Shown: positions 8,516-16,168 of the stretch, piece after piece | Layout: the number at the start of each line of letters is the position of its first letter | Position numbering within the stretch: position 1 is the first letter of the stretch | NCBI GenBank assembly: GCA_902610315.1 | Contig: CACLVA010000010.1 | Coordinates: 1-34,712 of the forward strand | From: an uncultured Pelagibacteraceae bacterium | GTDB taxonomy: Bacteria > Pseudomonadota > Alphaproteobacteria > Pelagibacterales > Pelagibacteraceae | DNA length: 34,712 bases | Direction of reading: 5' to 3' | Made by a program: the position numbers and the translations under genes | Notes under the pieces: model-generated | Seen by the model: the letters and a program-made list of their open reading frames with translations, nothing else | Database searches by the model: none | Told to the model about the DNA's origin: nothing

Positions 8516-9350
8516 TCAAATTAATTTCCTTACCAATTTCCATATGCTCATCATCGGTTAAATGAATATTTGATTTAGAGAATATTAATACAAATAGATC
8601 AAATATACTAAATATAGTCTGTTTTAATTTGCCAATTTTATTAACAAAAATTTTTCCAGAATTATTATAATTTTCTAAATTCTTCTTTCTTATTATATTA
8701 TTTCCAATTTCCCTATAAACTCTACGTGCAACTAAAATCGCAAATCTATTTACCAGAGGAATTTCCTTTATCGATTTAAAAGAGCTTTTATAAAATAGTT
8801 CAGCTATACCTAATGTCTCTTTAATTTTTACAAAATCATGATCTATATATTTTCTATTTCGACTACTATCCTCTACAACGTCTCTTGCTATATTAGTTAA
8901 CTGCATTGCTATACCAAGATCTACTGCAGATCTAAGAGCAATTTTTGAGTCTACTTTCAATATTTTTGCCATCATTAGTCCTACCGTGCCAGCAACTCTG
9001 TATGAATACACAAGTAGCTCACGCTTTGTTTTAAATTCAATATTTTCTTTAATATCAGACTCAATACCATCAAAAAGATCCAGAACTACTTTTTCTGAAA
9101 TATTGAATTTCTTAATAAGATTATCAATATTTTTAACTAAAATATTCTCAAAGTTTCTTTCAATGAAATCTTTTTTCATTTTATTAAATTTTTGTTTTTT
9201 TGAGTCTAAAGATGTATTTTCATCTGCTATGTCATCTAAGGTTCTACAAAAATCATAAAGGCTTGATCCATTTTCGAACGTTTGTTTCGCTAAAAAAAAA
9301 CCTGCCCAACTAAATGATTTCGCGTGAGTTGAGATTAGGTTATTTGACAT
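8502..9350 (-). CDS. crtB: Phytoene synthase
   Basis: This 282-residue isoprenoid synthase shows both aspartate-rich metal-binding motifs: CRTLDDIADE (about 35) and QLTNIARDVVEDSSRNRKYI (about 150-170), as in squalene/phytoene synthases. It joins two geranylgeranyl diphosphates into phytoene. The usual GR.YLP after the second motif reads NRKYID here. It shares one base with the end of crtI upstream and overlaps crtY downstream, so the three genes are coupled. The GGPP synthase gene (crtE) is not in the window and must be elsewhere. Confidence 0.96.
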   Translation of the reverse strand: MSNNLISTHAKSFSWAGFFLAKQTFENGSSLYDFCRTLDDIADENTSLDSKKQKFNKMKKDFIERNFENILVKNIDNLIKKFNISEKVVLDLFDGIESDIKENIEFKTKRELLVYSYRVAGTVGLMMAKILKVDSKIALRSAVDLGIAMQLTNIARDVVEDSSRNRKYIDHDFVKIKETLGIAELFYKSSFKSIKEIPLVNRFAILVARRVYREIGNNIIRKKNLENYNNSGKIFVNKIGKLKQTIFSIFDLFVLIFSKSNIHLTDDEHMEIGKEINLNERF

Positions 9351-10807
9351 TACAATATTTTATCTAATACTTTAGCAGAAGATAGTACACCAGGCACTCC
9401 TGCACCAGGATGAGTGCCCGCACCTACGAAATATAATCCTTTGTAAATTTCTGACTTGTTGTGAAAACGAAAGTATGCAGATTGAGTAAATTTCGGCTGG
9501 ATTGAAAAACCTGACCCAAACTTTGTATTTAAATCATTTTCAAAATAATCAGGAGACAAATAAAAATCCTCTACTATATTTTTTTCAAGATCTGGCAATA
9601 AATCATTCTGCATTTTTTTTATTACAAGTTTTTTAATTTTTTCTCCTTCTATGGACCAATCAATATTTGATTGATTATTTGGAACAGGCACTAAAACATA
9701 AAAACAATCATATCCCTCAGGAGCCATTGATTTATCTGTAGCAGTTGGTCTATGTAAATAATAACTTATATCATCGTTTAGTTTTTTCTTATTAAATATA
9801 TCATCAAGGTGCTCTTTGTACTTATTTCCAAATTTAATAGTATGATGCTCTACATCTTTATAAATTTTTTTTGTTCCAAAATAATAAACAAACAAACCCA
9901 TTGAATAATCCATTCTATTTCTTTTCCAATTGAAAAATAGATTACTTTTTTTTTTATTTAATAATTTTTCATACACTCCTGGTGGATCAGCGTTACAAAC
10001 AACATTATCTGCTAATATTTTTTCACCATTATTTAATTCAACACCCTTTACATTTTTATTATCCTCAATAATTCTTTTAACCTCTACTCCTTTAATCACT
10101 TTTATATTTTCTTCTATCATTAAAGTTTCTAACCCTTTAACAATATTACCTGTGCCACCCATGGAGTAGTGAATTCCCCATTTTTTTTCAAGATATAATA
10201 TTAATCCGTATATAGATGTTGTTGTAAAAGGGTTCCCTCCTACTAAAAGCGGATGCATACTAAATATTCTTCTTAGCTTTTCATTTTTGACATATGAAGA
10301 AACAAGTGAGTAAACAGATTTATAACTTTTTAGTTTTAGCAAAGATGGAATTTGTTTGAGCATAAAAAAAGGTTTATTAAAAGGTACATCAGAAAGTTCC
10401 ATATATCCTTTGTCAAAAATTCTTTTAGTAAAATTTACTAGATCAAAATAGCCATCCACGTCATCATTAGAAACTTCTAAGATTTGTCTCTTCATTTCTT
10501 TCTCATCCCCAGAATAATCAAATTTATAACCATCCTCGAATACAAATTGATACCAAGTTTGCAATGGCTTAATATTTAAATAATCTTCAGCCTTTTTCCC
10601 AAACAATTGAAATAATTCATTAATCAAATAAGGCGCTGTAATTACAGTAGGCCCAGCATCAAATTTAAAACCATTCTTTTCAAAAACTCTTGCTCTACCA
10701 CCTAAATCTTTGTGTTTTTCAACTAAAGTAACTTCATGTCCTTTAGCTTTAAGTCTCAAAGCAGCTGATAATCCACCAAATCCTGATCCAACTATTACAG
10801 TTTTCAT
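9350..10807 (-). CDS. crtI: Phytoene desaturase
   Basis: The 485-residue flavoprotein begins with the FAD-binding fingerprint VIVGSGFGGLSAALRL followed by VEKHKDLGGRARVF, and ends with the CrtI signature GLYFVGAGTHPGAGVPGV. It introduces the double bonds that turn phytoene into lycopene, the CrtY substrate. It is the first carotenoid gene after the ATP synthase genes; the 43-base gap to atpF is the largest in the minus-strand run. A TATAAA hexamer at 10816-10821 on the minus strand, eight bases before the ATG, might serve as a -10 box of its own promoter, but no clear -35 is seen. Confidence 0.97.
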   Translation of the reverse strand: MKTVIVGSGFGGLSAALRLKAKGHEVTLVEKHKDLGGRARVFEKNGFKFDAGPTVITAPYLINELFQLFGKKAEDYLNIKPLQTWYQFVFEDGYKFDYSGDEKEMKRQILEVSNDDVDGYFDLVNFTKRIFDKGYMELSDVPFNKPFFMLKQIPSLLKLKSYKSVYSLVSSYVKNEKLRRIFSMHPLLVGGNPFTTTSIYGLILYLEKKWGIHYSMGGTGNIVKGLETLMIEENIKVIKGVEVKRIIEDNKNVKGVELNNGEKILADNVVCNADPPGVYEKLLNKKKSNLFFNWKRNRMDYSMGLFVYYFGTKKIYKDVEHHTIKFGNKYKEHLDDIFNKKKLNDDISYYLHRPTATDKSMAPEGYDCFYVLVPVPNNQSNIDWSIEGEKIKKLVIKKMQNDLLPDLEKNIVEDFYLSPDYFENDLNTKFGSGFSIQPKFTQSAYFRFHNKSEIYKGLYFVGAGTHPGAGVPGVLSSAKVLDKIL

Positions 10808-10850
10808 ATTGTTAATTTATATTTTTTTAAATTCGAAAGTAAGAAAATAT

Positions 10851-11351
10851 TTAGTTTGATTTTAATTTTTTTAGAGCTTCTTTACTTTCATCAATATTTT
10901 TCTGGAAAATGTTATCTAATTTAGACTTATCTATCGTATTTTTTATTATTTTTTCAACCGAGTTGACCGCAATATCTATAGAGGTATTTTTTATTTCTTT
11001 TATTGCCTGTTCTTTCATTTGAGTAATTTTTTCCTCAGTCAATCTTTTTTTAATTTCTGCAGATTTGTTAAATTTATCTTTCATTTGTTGAACCATAGCG
11101 TCAGCGTCTTTCTTAGCATTCTCTATTATAACTTTTGTTTCATCTGAAGCGCTATTAAGTTTTGATTGGGATTGATCTAAAAATACTTTCGTTTCTTTTC
11201 TTAATTTCTCACTTTCATTAAGCTCATTTTTTATGTCGGAAATTAATTTATTTAGGTTGTCGTTTATTTTTAAAGGTACTTTTAAATAAATTAAAACTCC
11301 AAAAAATATAATAAAAGATATTGCTACCCAAAAAGTTGCATCAAATACCAT
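10851..11351 (-). CDS. atpF: ATP synthase F0 subunit b
   Basis: The 166-residue product has one N-terminal membrane helix (about 4-24, FWVAISFIIFFGVLIYL) followed by a long charged coiled coil, the form of the peripheral stalk subunit b. It is the second of two related stalk genes (b' then b), as is usual in alphaproteobacteria, where the stalk is a b/b' heterodimer. It tethers F1 to the membrane subunit a. It shares one base with the end of the b' gene. The F1 genes (atpHAGDC) are not in this window, in line with the split F0/F1 operons of alphaproteobacteria. Confidence 0.95.
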   Translation of the reverse strand: MVFDATFWVAISFIIFFGVLIYLKVPLKINDNLNKLISDIKNELNESEKLRKETKVFLDQSQSKLNSASDETKVIIENAKKDADAMVQQMKDKFNKSAEIKKRLTEEKITQMKEQAIKEIKNTSIDIAVNSVEKIIKNTIDKSKLDNIFQKNIDESKEALKKLKSN

Positions 11352-11923
11352 TATTTGCCCTTCATAAGTTTGACTTGTTCGTTAACTATTGCTGAAACGT
11401 TACTTTTATTTACCTCTACTCCAATTAATTTTTGAATAATTTCGGCTGCAGTATCTACAGCAATTAGACTTATTTTTTCTGGAGATGATTTTTTTAGATC
11501 TTTTATCTCATTTTCAGCATCTTGAATTTCAGAATTAAGTTCGCTCTCAATCTTTTCTCTTTCTTTACCCAGATCTAATTGAATTTTTTCTTTTGCCAAA
11601 TTAAAGGTTTTTTTGGCTTTATCTTTAGCATCCGATATTATTTTATCATACTCTTTTAGATTTTTTTCACTGTTTGTTTTTTGATTATCTGCAATCTCAA
11701 TGTTTTCCATAATTTGCGATTTTCTTGTCTCTAAATTATTTCTTATTTTTGGTAGTATAAATTTAGATAATATAATAAATAAAATCCCAAAAGTAATGGT
11801 CAACCAAAATATTTGAGAAAACCAAAACTCTGGATTTAATTGGGGCATTCCCCCAGTCTCAGCACTTTTAGCAATACAATTAAAGCTAAAAAGTGCGTAC
11901 AAGAAAATTATTATTTTTTTCAC
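11351..11923 (-). CDS. atpF': ATP synthase F0 subunit b'
   Basis: The 190-residue second stalk subunit has the family stretch GGMPQLNPEFWFSQIFWL leading into the membrane helix (about 35-55) and a long coiled coil. Translation appears to start at a GTG at 11923; the frame has no earlier start after the atpE stop. The first 24 residues (MKKIIIFLYALFSFNCIAKS) look like a cleavable signal peptide, compatible with the periplasmic N terminus of b-type subunits. An internal ATG at 11848 preceded by a G-rich stretch would give a shorter form; alphaproteobacterial relatives usually extend upstream of GGMPQL, which favours the long form. Confidence 0.93.
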   Translation of the reverse strand: MKKIIIFLYALFSFNCIAKSAETGGMPQLNPEFWFSQIFWLTITFGILFIILSKFILPKIRNNLETRKSQIMENIEIADNQKTNSEKNLKEYDKIISDAKDKAKKTFNLAKEKIQLDLGKEREKIESELNSEIQDAENEIKDLKKSSPEKISLIAVDTAAEIIQKLIGVEVNKSNVSAIVNEQVKLMKGK

Positions 11924-11932
11924 AAACTTAAT

Positions 11933-12160
11933 TTAAAATGCGAATAAAATAATCAATGCAACAACAAGTCCAAAAAGCCCTGTGGCTTCAGCCAAAGCGA
12001 AACCTAATAATAAATTAGGAAACTGTTTTTGGGCTGCAGATGGATTTCTCATTGCGCCAGATAAATAGTTACCAAAAATAATTCCGATACCTACTCCAGC
12101 ACCAGCCAATGCAATCGCTGCAAGACCTGCTCCTATCATTTTTGCTGCTTCTAGTTCCAT
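11933..12160 (-). CDS. atpE: ATP synthase F0 subunit c
   Basis: This 75-residue protein forms a two-helix hairpin: helix 1 with the glycine/alanine-rich packing motif (AIALAGAGVGIGIIFG), a polar loop around RNPSAAQKQFP, and helix 2 with the proton-carrying glutamate in FALAEATGLFGLVVALI. The carboxylate environment is of the proton-translocating type; the Q/E/S-T pattern of sodium-binding c-rings is not obvious. A perfect AGGAGG lies five bases upstream of the start, unusual for this window and in keeping with the many c subunits needed per enzyme. Confidence 0.98.
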   Translation of the reverse strand: MELEAAKMIGAGLAAIALAGAGVGIGIIFGNYLSGAMRNPSAAQKQFPNLLLGFALAEATGLFGLVVALIILFAF

Positions 12161-12161
12161 A

Positions 12162-12173
12162 TTCTCCTCCTTT
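12162..12173 (-). promoter_or_regulatory. Strong Shine-Dalgarno site of atpE
   Basis: On the minus strand the 13-base gap between atpB and atpE holds AAGGAGGAG, with AGGAGG at 12166-12171, five bases before the atpE ATG. Most starts in this window lack such a site, since genes overlap or have only A/T-rich leaders. A strong ribosome site is a known way to raise c-subunit synthesis relative to subunits a and b from one message. Confidence 0.85.
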
Positions 12174-12908
12174 TTAATGGTGTAAATTTAATGCATCATT
12201 TAAATAGATACATGTTAAAATTGCAAAAACATAAGCTTGAAGGAAAGCAACTAATATTTCCAAACCTGTTAATGCAACAGAAAAGCCTAATGGAAGCCAA
12301 CCTCCCACTAAACCAAGACTTACTACAAAACCCCCGAAGACCTTCATCATTGTGTGACCAGCCATCATATTAGCAAATAATCTAACTGATAAACTAATTG
12401 GTCTGCTTAGGTATGAAATTATCTCTATAACAACTATCAAAGGTAAAAGAATGATTGGTACACCACTAGGCACAAAAAGTTTTAAGTATCCTAAGCCATG
12501 TTTTAAGAAACCAATAATAGTTACGCCTATAAAAATAAAGGCTGCTAAAACAAAAGTAACTATAATATGACTAGTTACTGTAAATGAATAAGGTATCATC
12601 CCGAACATATTGCAAAATAATACAAACATAAATAACGAAAATATAAATGCAAAATAAGGTTTTGCCTTTGCTCCTGCTGTATCACTGATCATCTTTGATA
12701 CAAAAGAATAGCTAAGTTCGGATAACAATTGAATTTTATCAGGTATAAGTGATTTTTTTTTAGCCCCAAGATTAAAAACAATCAGAATTGCAAGAGTACT
12801 AATGACCATAAATAAACTAGCATTTGTAAATGATATATCAACTTCACCTATTTTAATTTCAGGTCCAATTCTATAGACATTGAATTGGTACATCGGATTT
12901 GCAGCCAT
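12174..12908 (-). CDS. atpB: ATP synthase F0 subunit a
   Basis: The 244-residue membrane protein has about six hydrophobic segments. The essential arginine lies in the conserved helix SLSVRLFANMMAGHTM (about 176-190), and the C-terminal helix ILVAFLQAYVFAILTCIYLND is typical. Subunit a forms the proton half-channels next to the c-ring. N-terminal PMYQFNVYRIGPEIKIGEVDISFTNAS matches the alphaproteobacterial/mitochondrial-like form. It follows atpI after five bases and precedes atpE by 13 bases that carry a strong ribosome site. Confidence 0.97.
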   Translation of the reverse strand: MAANPMYQFNVYRIGPEIKIGEVDISFTNASLFMVISTLAILIVFNLGAKKKSLIPDKIQLLSELSYSFVSKMISDTAGAKAKPYFAFIFSLFMFVLFCNMFGMIPYSFTVTSHIIVTFVLAAFIFIGVTIIGFLKHGLGYLKLFVPSGVPIILLPLIVVIEIISYLSRPISLSVRLFANMMAGHTMMKVFGGFVVSLGLVGGWLPLGFSVALTGLEILVAFLQAYVFAILTCIYLNDALNLHH

Positions 12909-12913
12909 AAATC

Positions 12914-13183
12914 TTACTTTTGTATTTTTTTTGCAGACCTAATAACATTGGTCATACCTGCTACGACACCCACAAAAAAAAATGTTATTATTAACCATGG
13001 TTTAGTATCAAACCAAGTGTCTAAAATAAACCCAATAATTGTCCCAACTAGTACAGCAGAAACAAGCTCAGTGCTCATTTTGAAAGCCTGTCCTAAATTT
13101 GACTGTGTAGGTGGATCTTTTTCAGGGGTAATTTTCTTTTTTGCAATTTTAAGGCGAATTTTTAGGTCGTCATCTCTTTTCAT
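12914..13183 (-). CDS. atpI: ATP synthase accessory protein AtpI
   Basis: An 89-residue protein with a charged N terminus of about 35 residues and two membrane helices (about 38-57, STELVSAVLVGTIIGFILD, and 62-82, PWLIITFFFVGVVAGMTNVI), ending in a lysine-rich tail. This is the AtpI/gene-1 form found at the head of bacterial F0 operons, implicated in c-ring assembly or magnesium transport. Its ATG directly follows the smc stop codon with no gap, so the ATP synthase genes look joined to smc. The frame on the opposite strand over the same bases is a shadow. Confidence 0.92.
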   Translation of the reverse strand: MKRDDDLKIRLKIAKKKITPEKDPPTQSNLGQAFKMSTELVSAVLVGTIIGFILDTWFDTKPWLIITFFFVGVVAGMTNVIRSAKKIQK

Positions 13184-15580
13184 TTAAGCGACCATGCTTT
13201 CGGCTTTCTCTAGGTCAACTGCAACAAGCTGACTAATACCTTTTTCAGGCATTGTAACACCATAAAGACGGTTCATTTTTGACATTGTTAAAGCGTGGTG
13301 TGTAACAATCACAAATTTTGTCTTTGTAATTTTTGTAAGTTCTTCAAGTAAATTACAAAATCTTGTAACGTTGGCATCGTCTAAAGGAGCATCAACTTCA
13401 TCTAAAACACAAATTGGAGCTGGGTTTGTTAAAAAAACTGCAAAAATTAAAGATAGGGCTGTCAATGCTTGTTCACCACCTGACAATAAAGTTATTGATT
13501 GCAATCTTTTTCCTGGAGGACTTACAAGCATCTCTAAACCTGCATCAAGAGGATCATCAGAGTCGATCAGCTCTAGTTTTGCGCTGCCACCATTAAAAAG
13601 TTTTGTGTAAACTTCATTGAATTTTCTATTAACTTTTTCAAAAGCCTCAATAAGCCTTTCTCTACCTTTCTGATTTAATTCATTAATACTTTCTTTTAAT
13701 TTTGTAATTGCAGTCACTAAATCTGATCTATCTTTTTCCATTTTTTTTATTTCATCTTGATATTTTGTAGTTTCTTCATCCGCTCTTAGGTTAACAGATC
13801 CCAATTTATCTCTCTCTCGTTTTTTCTTATCAAGCAACTCTTCTTGCGTTACAGCATCAGGAAACTCTTCATTTAATTCTAGGTTCGAGAATTCAAGAAT
13901 ATTATTTTCATTCAAATTGAGTTCATTTTCTATTCTCTCAAGTAGATCTAATCTTCTCTTATTTAATCCATCAATTGTTGCAGCTGAACTGGCTTTTCTC
14001 TCTCTTATCTCTATAGAATTTTCTTTAACTTCATTGAGATTAACATTCAGCGTTGATAATTTATCTTCGCTTTCTTTTATAATAACTTCATTTTGTTCTT
14101 TATCTAAATTTGATAATCTAAGATTCTCATTTAATTGACCTTTTTTTTCTGCTTGATCTTTTGGTTTGGCCTCAAGTCCTTTTAATTGATCAAGCGTTTT
14201 ATTTTTTCTATCTTCTAATTTATTGATTGTTATTTCTGATTTGTTTAAAAGGTTTTTCCAACTTTCTATTTCTTTATCAATATTTTGTATTCTTTCGGAT
14301 CTTTTTACAGACTCTTTTTTAATATTTTGATTTTTACTATATACTTCACAGTATTCATCGATTGTATTCTTGAAATTGTCTAGAGCAATCACTGCGTCAT
14401 CATTTTTATTAGAAATAATTAAATCCTTAATTGAGGCTAATTCTGTATTTAGTTTACCCTTAAAATCTTTTAAATCTGACGAAGATTGTTTTTCAGTTTC
14501 ATAATATTTAGAATCTATTTCAATTAAATCTTTTTTTTCTTCTTTTATTCTCTTCTCATTAGAGTTAGCGTCAATTATAATGCTTTTTTCTCGATCTTTA
14601 TCTTGATCTAAAATGTTAAGATTTTCATTAAGTTTCTCTATTTCATCTTGTATTCTAATATTTTCTTCATCTAGGCTTTTTAATTCTAAATTTAACCTTT
14701 GTATTTTTGATAGATTCTCAAAATTTTTTTGTTTAATAGGGTCAAGTTTATTTAATTCATTTTGAATTTTATTTTTTAAATCTTCTATTTCATTATTGAA
14801 TTTATCAAATTCTTTATCAGAATCCTCATTAATTTCTTTTTCTAGTTTAATCTCTTTGTCAATATCTTGAAGCTTGAGATAATATAGACCAGCTTCTATT
14901 TTTTTTATTTCATTTGATATAACTTTATATTTATTTGCCTCCTCGGCTTGTTTTTGTAAATTTGCTAATTGTTTTTCCTGTTGTCTCCTTAACTCATCAG
15001 CTCTTTTGAGATTATTTTCAGCAGCGTTCAATCTAATTTCAGCTTCATGTCTTCTTGCGTGCAGTCCAGCTATACCTGCGGCCTCCTCCAAAATAGCTCT
15101 TCTGTCACTGGGTTTTGCGGTTACTAATGAGCCTATTCTTCCTTGACTTATCAGTGATGGTGAATGAGCACCAGTCGACAAGTCAGCAAAAAACATCTGT
15201 GCATCCTTTGCCCGGACTTCTTTGCCATTTATCGAAAATTTTGATCCTTTGTCCTTTTCTATTTTTCTTTTTATTTCTATACTAGGAGTATTTTTATATT
15301 GATGTGGACCCTCATTGTCATTGTTAAGCAAATTTAAAGTTACCTCTGCAATATTTTTTGATGGTTTGTTTGAAGTGCCAGAGAATATAACATCCTCCAT
15401 TCCCGATCCTCTCATGCTCTTTGCAGAAGTTTCTCCCATACACCATCTTAAGGATTCTACAATGTTTGATTTTCCACAACCATTAGGTCCAACAATGCCC
15501 GTAAGTCCATTTTCTATTAATAGATCGGTTTTATCAGCAAATGATTTAAAACCGTTTAATTGAATTTTTTTAAATTCCAT
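13184..15580 (-). CDS. smc: Chromosome segregation SMC protein, short form without visible hinge
   Basis: Both ATPase halves are complete: Walker A GPNGCGKS (31-38), the Q-loop region around LISQGRIGSLVTAKPSDRR, the ABC signature LLSGGEQALTALSL (698-711) and Walker B CVLDEVDAPLDD (about 724-735) with a downstream switch histidine (VTHH). SMC dimers compact and segregate chromosomes. The total of 798 residues is far below the usual 1,150 or so. Between about 175 and 640 there is only charged coiled-coil sequence; I cannot find the glycine-rich globular hinge that normally dimerises SMC. There is no CxxC zinc hook as in Rad50. The flanking head and neck sequences are clearly SMC, not Rad50/SbcC. 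scpA and scpB are not in the window. Confidence 0.93.
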   Translation of the reverse strand: MEFKKIQLNGFKSFADKTDLLIENGLTGIVGPNGCGKSNIVESLRWCMGETSAKSMRGSGMEDVIFSGTSNKPSKNIAEVTLNLLNNDNEGPHQYKNTPSIEIKRKIEKDKGSKFSINGKEVRAKDAQMFFADLSTGAHSPSLISQGRIGSLVTAKPSDRRAILEEAAGIAGLHARRHEAEIRLNAAENNLKRADELRRQQEKQLANLQKQAEEANKYKVISNEIKKIEAGLYYLKLQDIDKEIKLEKEINEDSDKEFDKFNNEIEDLKNKIQNELNKLDPIKQKNFENLSKIQRLNLELKSLDEENIRIQDEIEKLNENLNILDQDKDREKSIIIDANSNEKRIKEEKKDLIEIDSKYYETEKQSSSDLKDFKGKLNTELASIKDLIISNKNDDAVIALDNFKNTIDEYCEVYSKNQNIKKESVKRSERIQNIDKEIESWKNLLNKSEITINKLEDRKNKTLDQLKGLEAKPKDQAEKKGQLNENLRLSNLDKEQNEVIIKESEDKLSTLNVNLNEVKENSIEIRERKASSAATIDGLNKRRLDLLERIENELNLNENNILEFSNLELNEEFPDAVTQEELLDKKKRERDKLGSVNLRADEETTKYQDEIKKMEKDRSDLVTAITKLKESINELNQKGRERLIEAFEKVNRKFNEVYTKLFNGGSAKLELIDSDDPLDAGLEMLVSPPGKRLQSITLLSGGEQALTALSLIFAVFLTNPAPICVLDEVDAPLDDANVTRFCNLLEELTKITKTKFVIVTHHALTMSKMNRLYGVTMPEKGISQLVAVDLEKAESMVA

Positions 15581-15586
15581 TAAAAA

Positions 15587-16168
15587 CTATAATAGTTTTT
15601 CTATAGCTTTTTTCAAATTTTTGTATGTAAGTGATTTTTCGAACTTTTTCCCATTTATTAATAGAGTAGGGGTTGAGTTTATATTAAAACTTTTTACCCC
15701 TTCGATTCGGTCGTTAAGTATATGATCCTCTAACGACTTATTCTCCAAGCATTTTTGCTTATCAATTTTAAAGTTTCCAGATTTAATAACTTTGATTAGA
15801 TTTTTATTATATTCTTCAGCTGTCGAACCTTTTGCCCATTCATTCTGGTTATCATATAAAAAGTGAAGTAATTTAGAATTTCCGTCGTTCTCACAATGTG
15901 CAAACTTTGAAGCATTTAAAGCGGCAATATTTAATGGAAAACTTTTATATTCAATTGATATAATCCCCTCATCAATAAAATTTTTCTTTAATTCTGGATA
16001 AACATTCTTATGAAAGTTAGCACAATAAGAACATGTTAAAGATTCATAAACTACAAGCTTTATTTTTGCATTACTATTTCCATCAATTATTGGCTTAATT
16101 GTTTCAGCGTAAGATGGATTAGACAATGAAACAAACAGAAATAGTAATATAGTTTTTATTTTTTTCAT
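15587..16168 (-). CDS. DsbA-like thiol-disulfide oxidoreductase, exported
   Basis: The 193-residue product has a signal peptide (about 1-21, cleavage near SYAET) and a thioredoxin-fold DsbA domain. The redox motif is CSYC (Cys46-Cys49) in ESLTCSYCANFHKNVYPEL, and the cis-proline loop is NSTPTLLINGKKF. It most likely forms or isomerises disulfides in the periplasm, in the DsbA/Com1-type alphaproteobacterial group; which direction cannot be told. Two further cysteines (in AHCENDG and KQKCLENK) may form a structural bond. It abuts dciA upstream and lies six bases before smc. Confidence 0.9.
   Translation of the reverse strand: MKKIKTILLFLFVSLSNPSYAETIKPIIDGNSNAKIKLVVYESLTCSYCANFHKNVYPELKKNFIDEGIISIEYKSFPLNIAALNASKFAHCENDGNSKLLHFLYDNQNEWAKGSTAEEYNKNLIKVIKSGNFKIDKQKCLENKSLEDHILNDRIEGVKSFNINSTPTLLINGKKFEKSLTYKNLKKAIEKLL

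Noticed and set aside
12885..13187. 100-codon frame on the plus strand opposite atpI
   Set aside because: It lies wholly antisense to atpI, whose two helices and operon position are convincing; the frame has no family resemblance.
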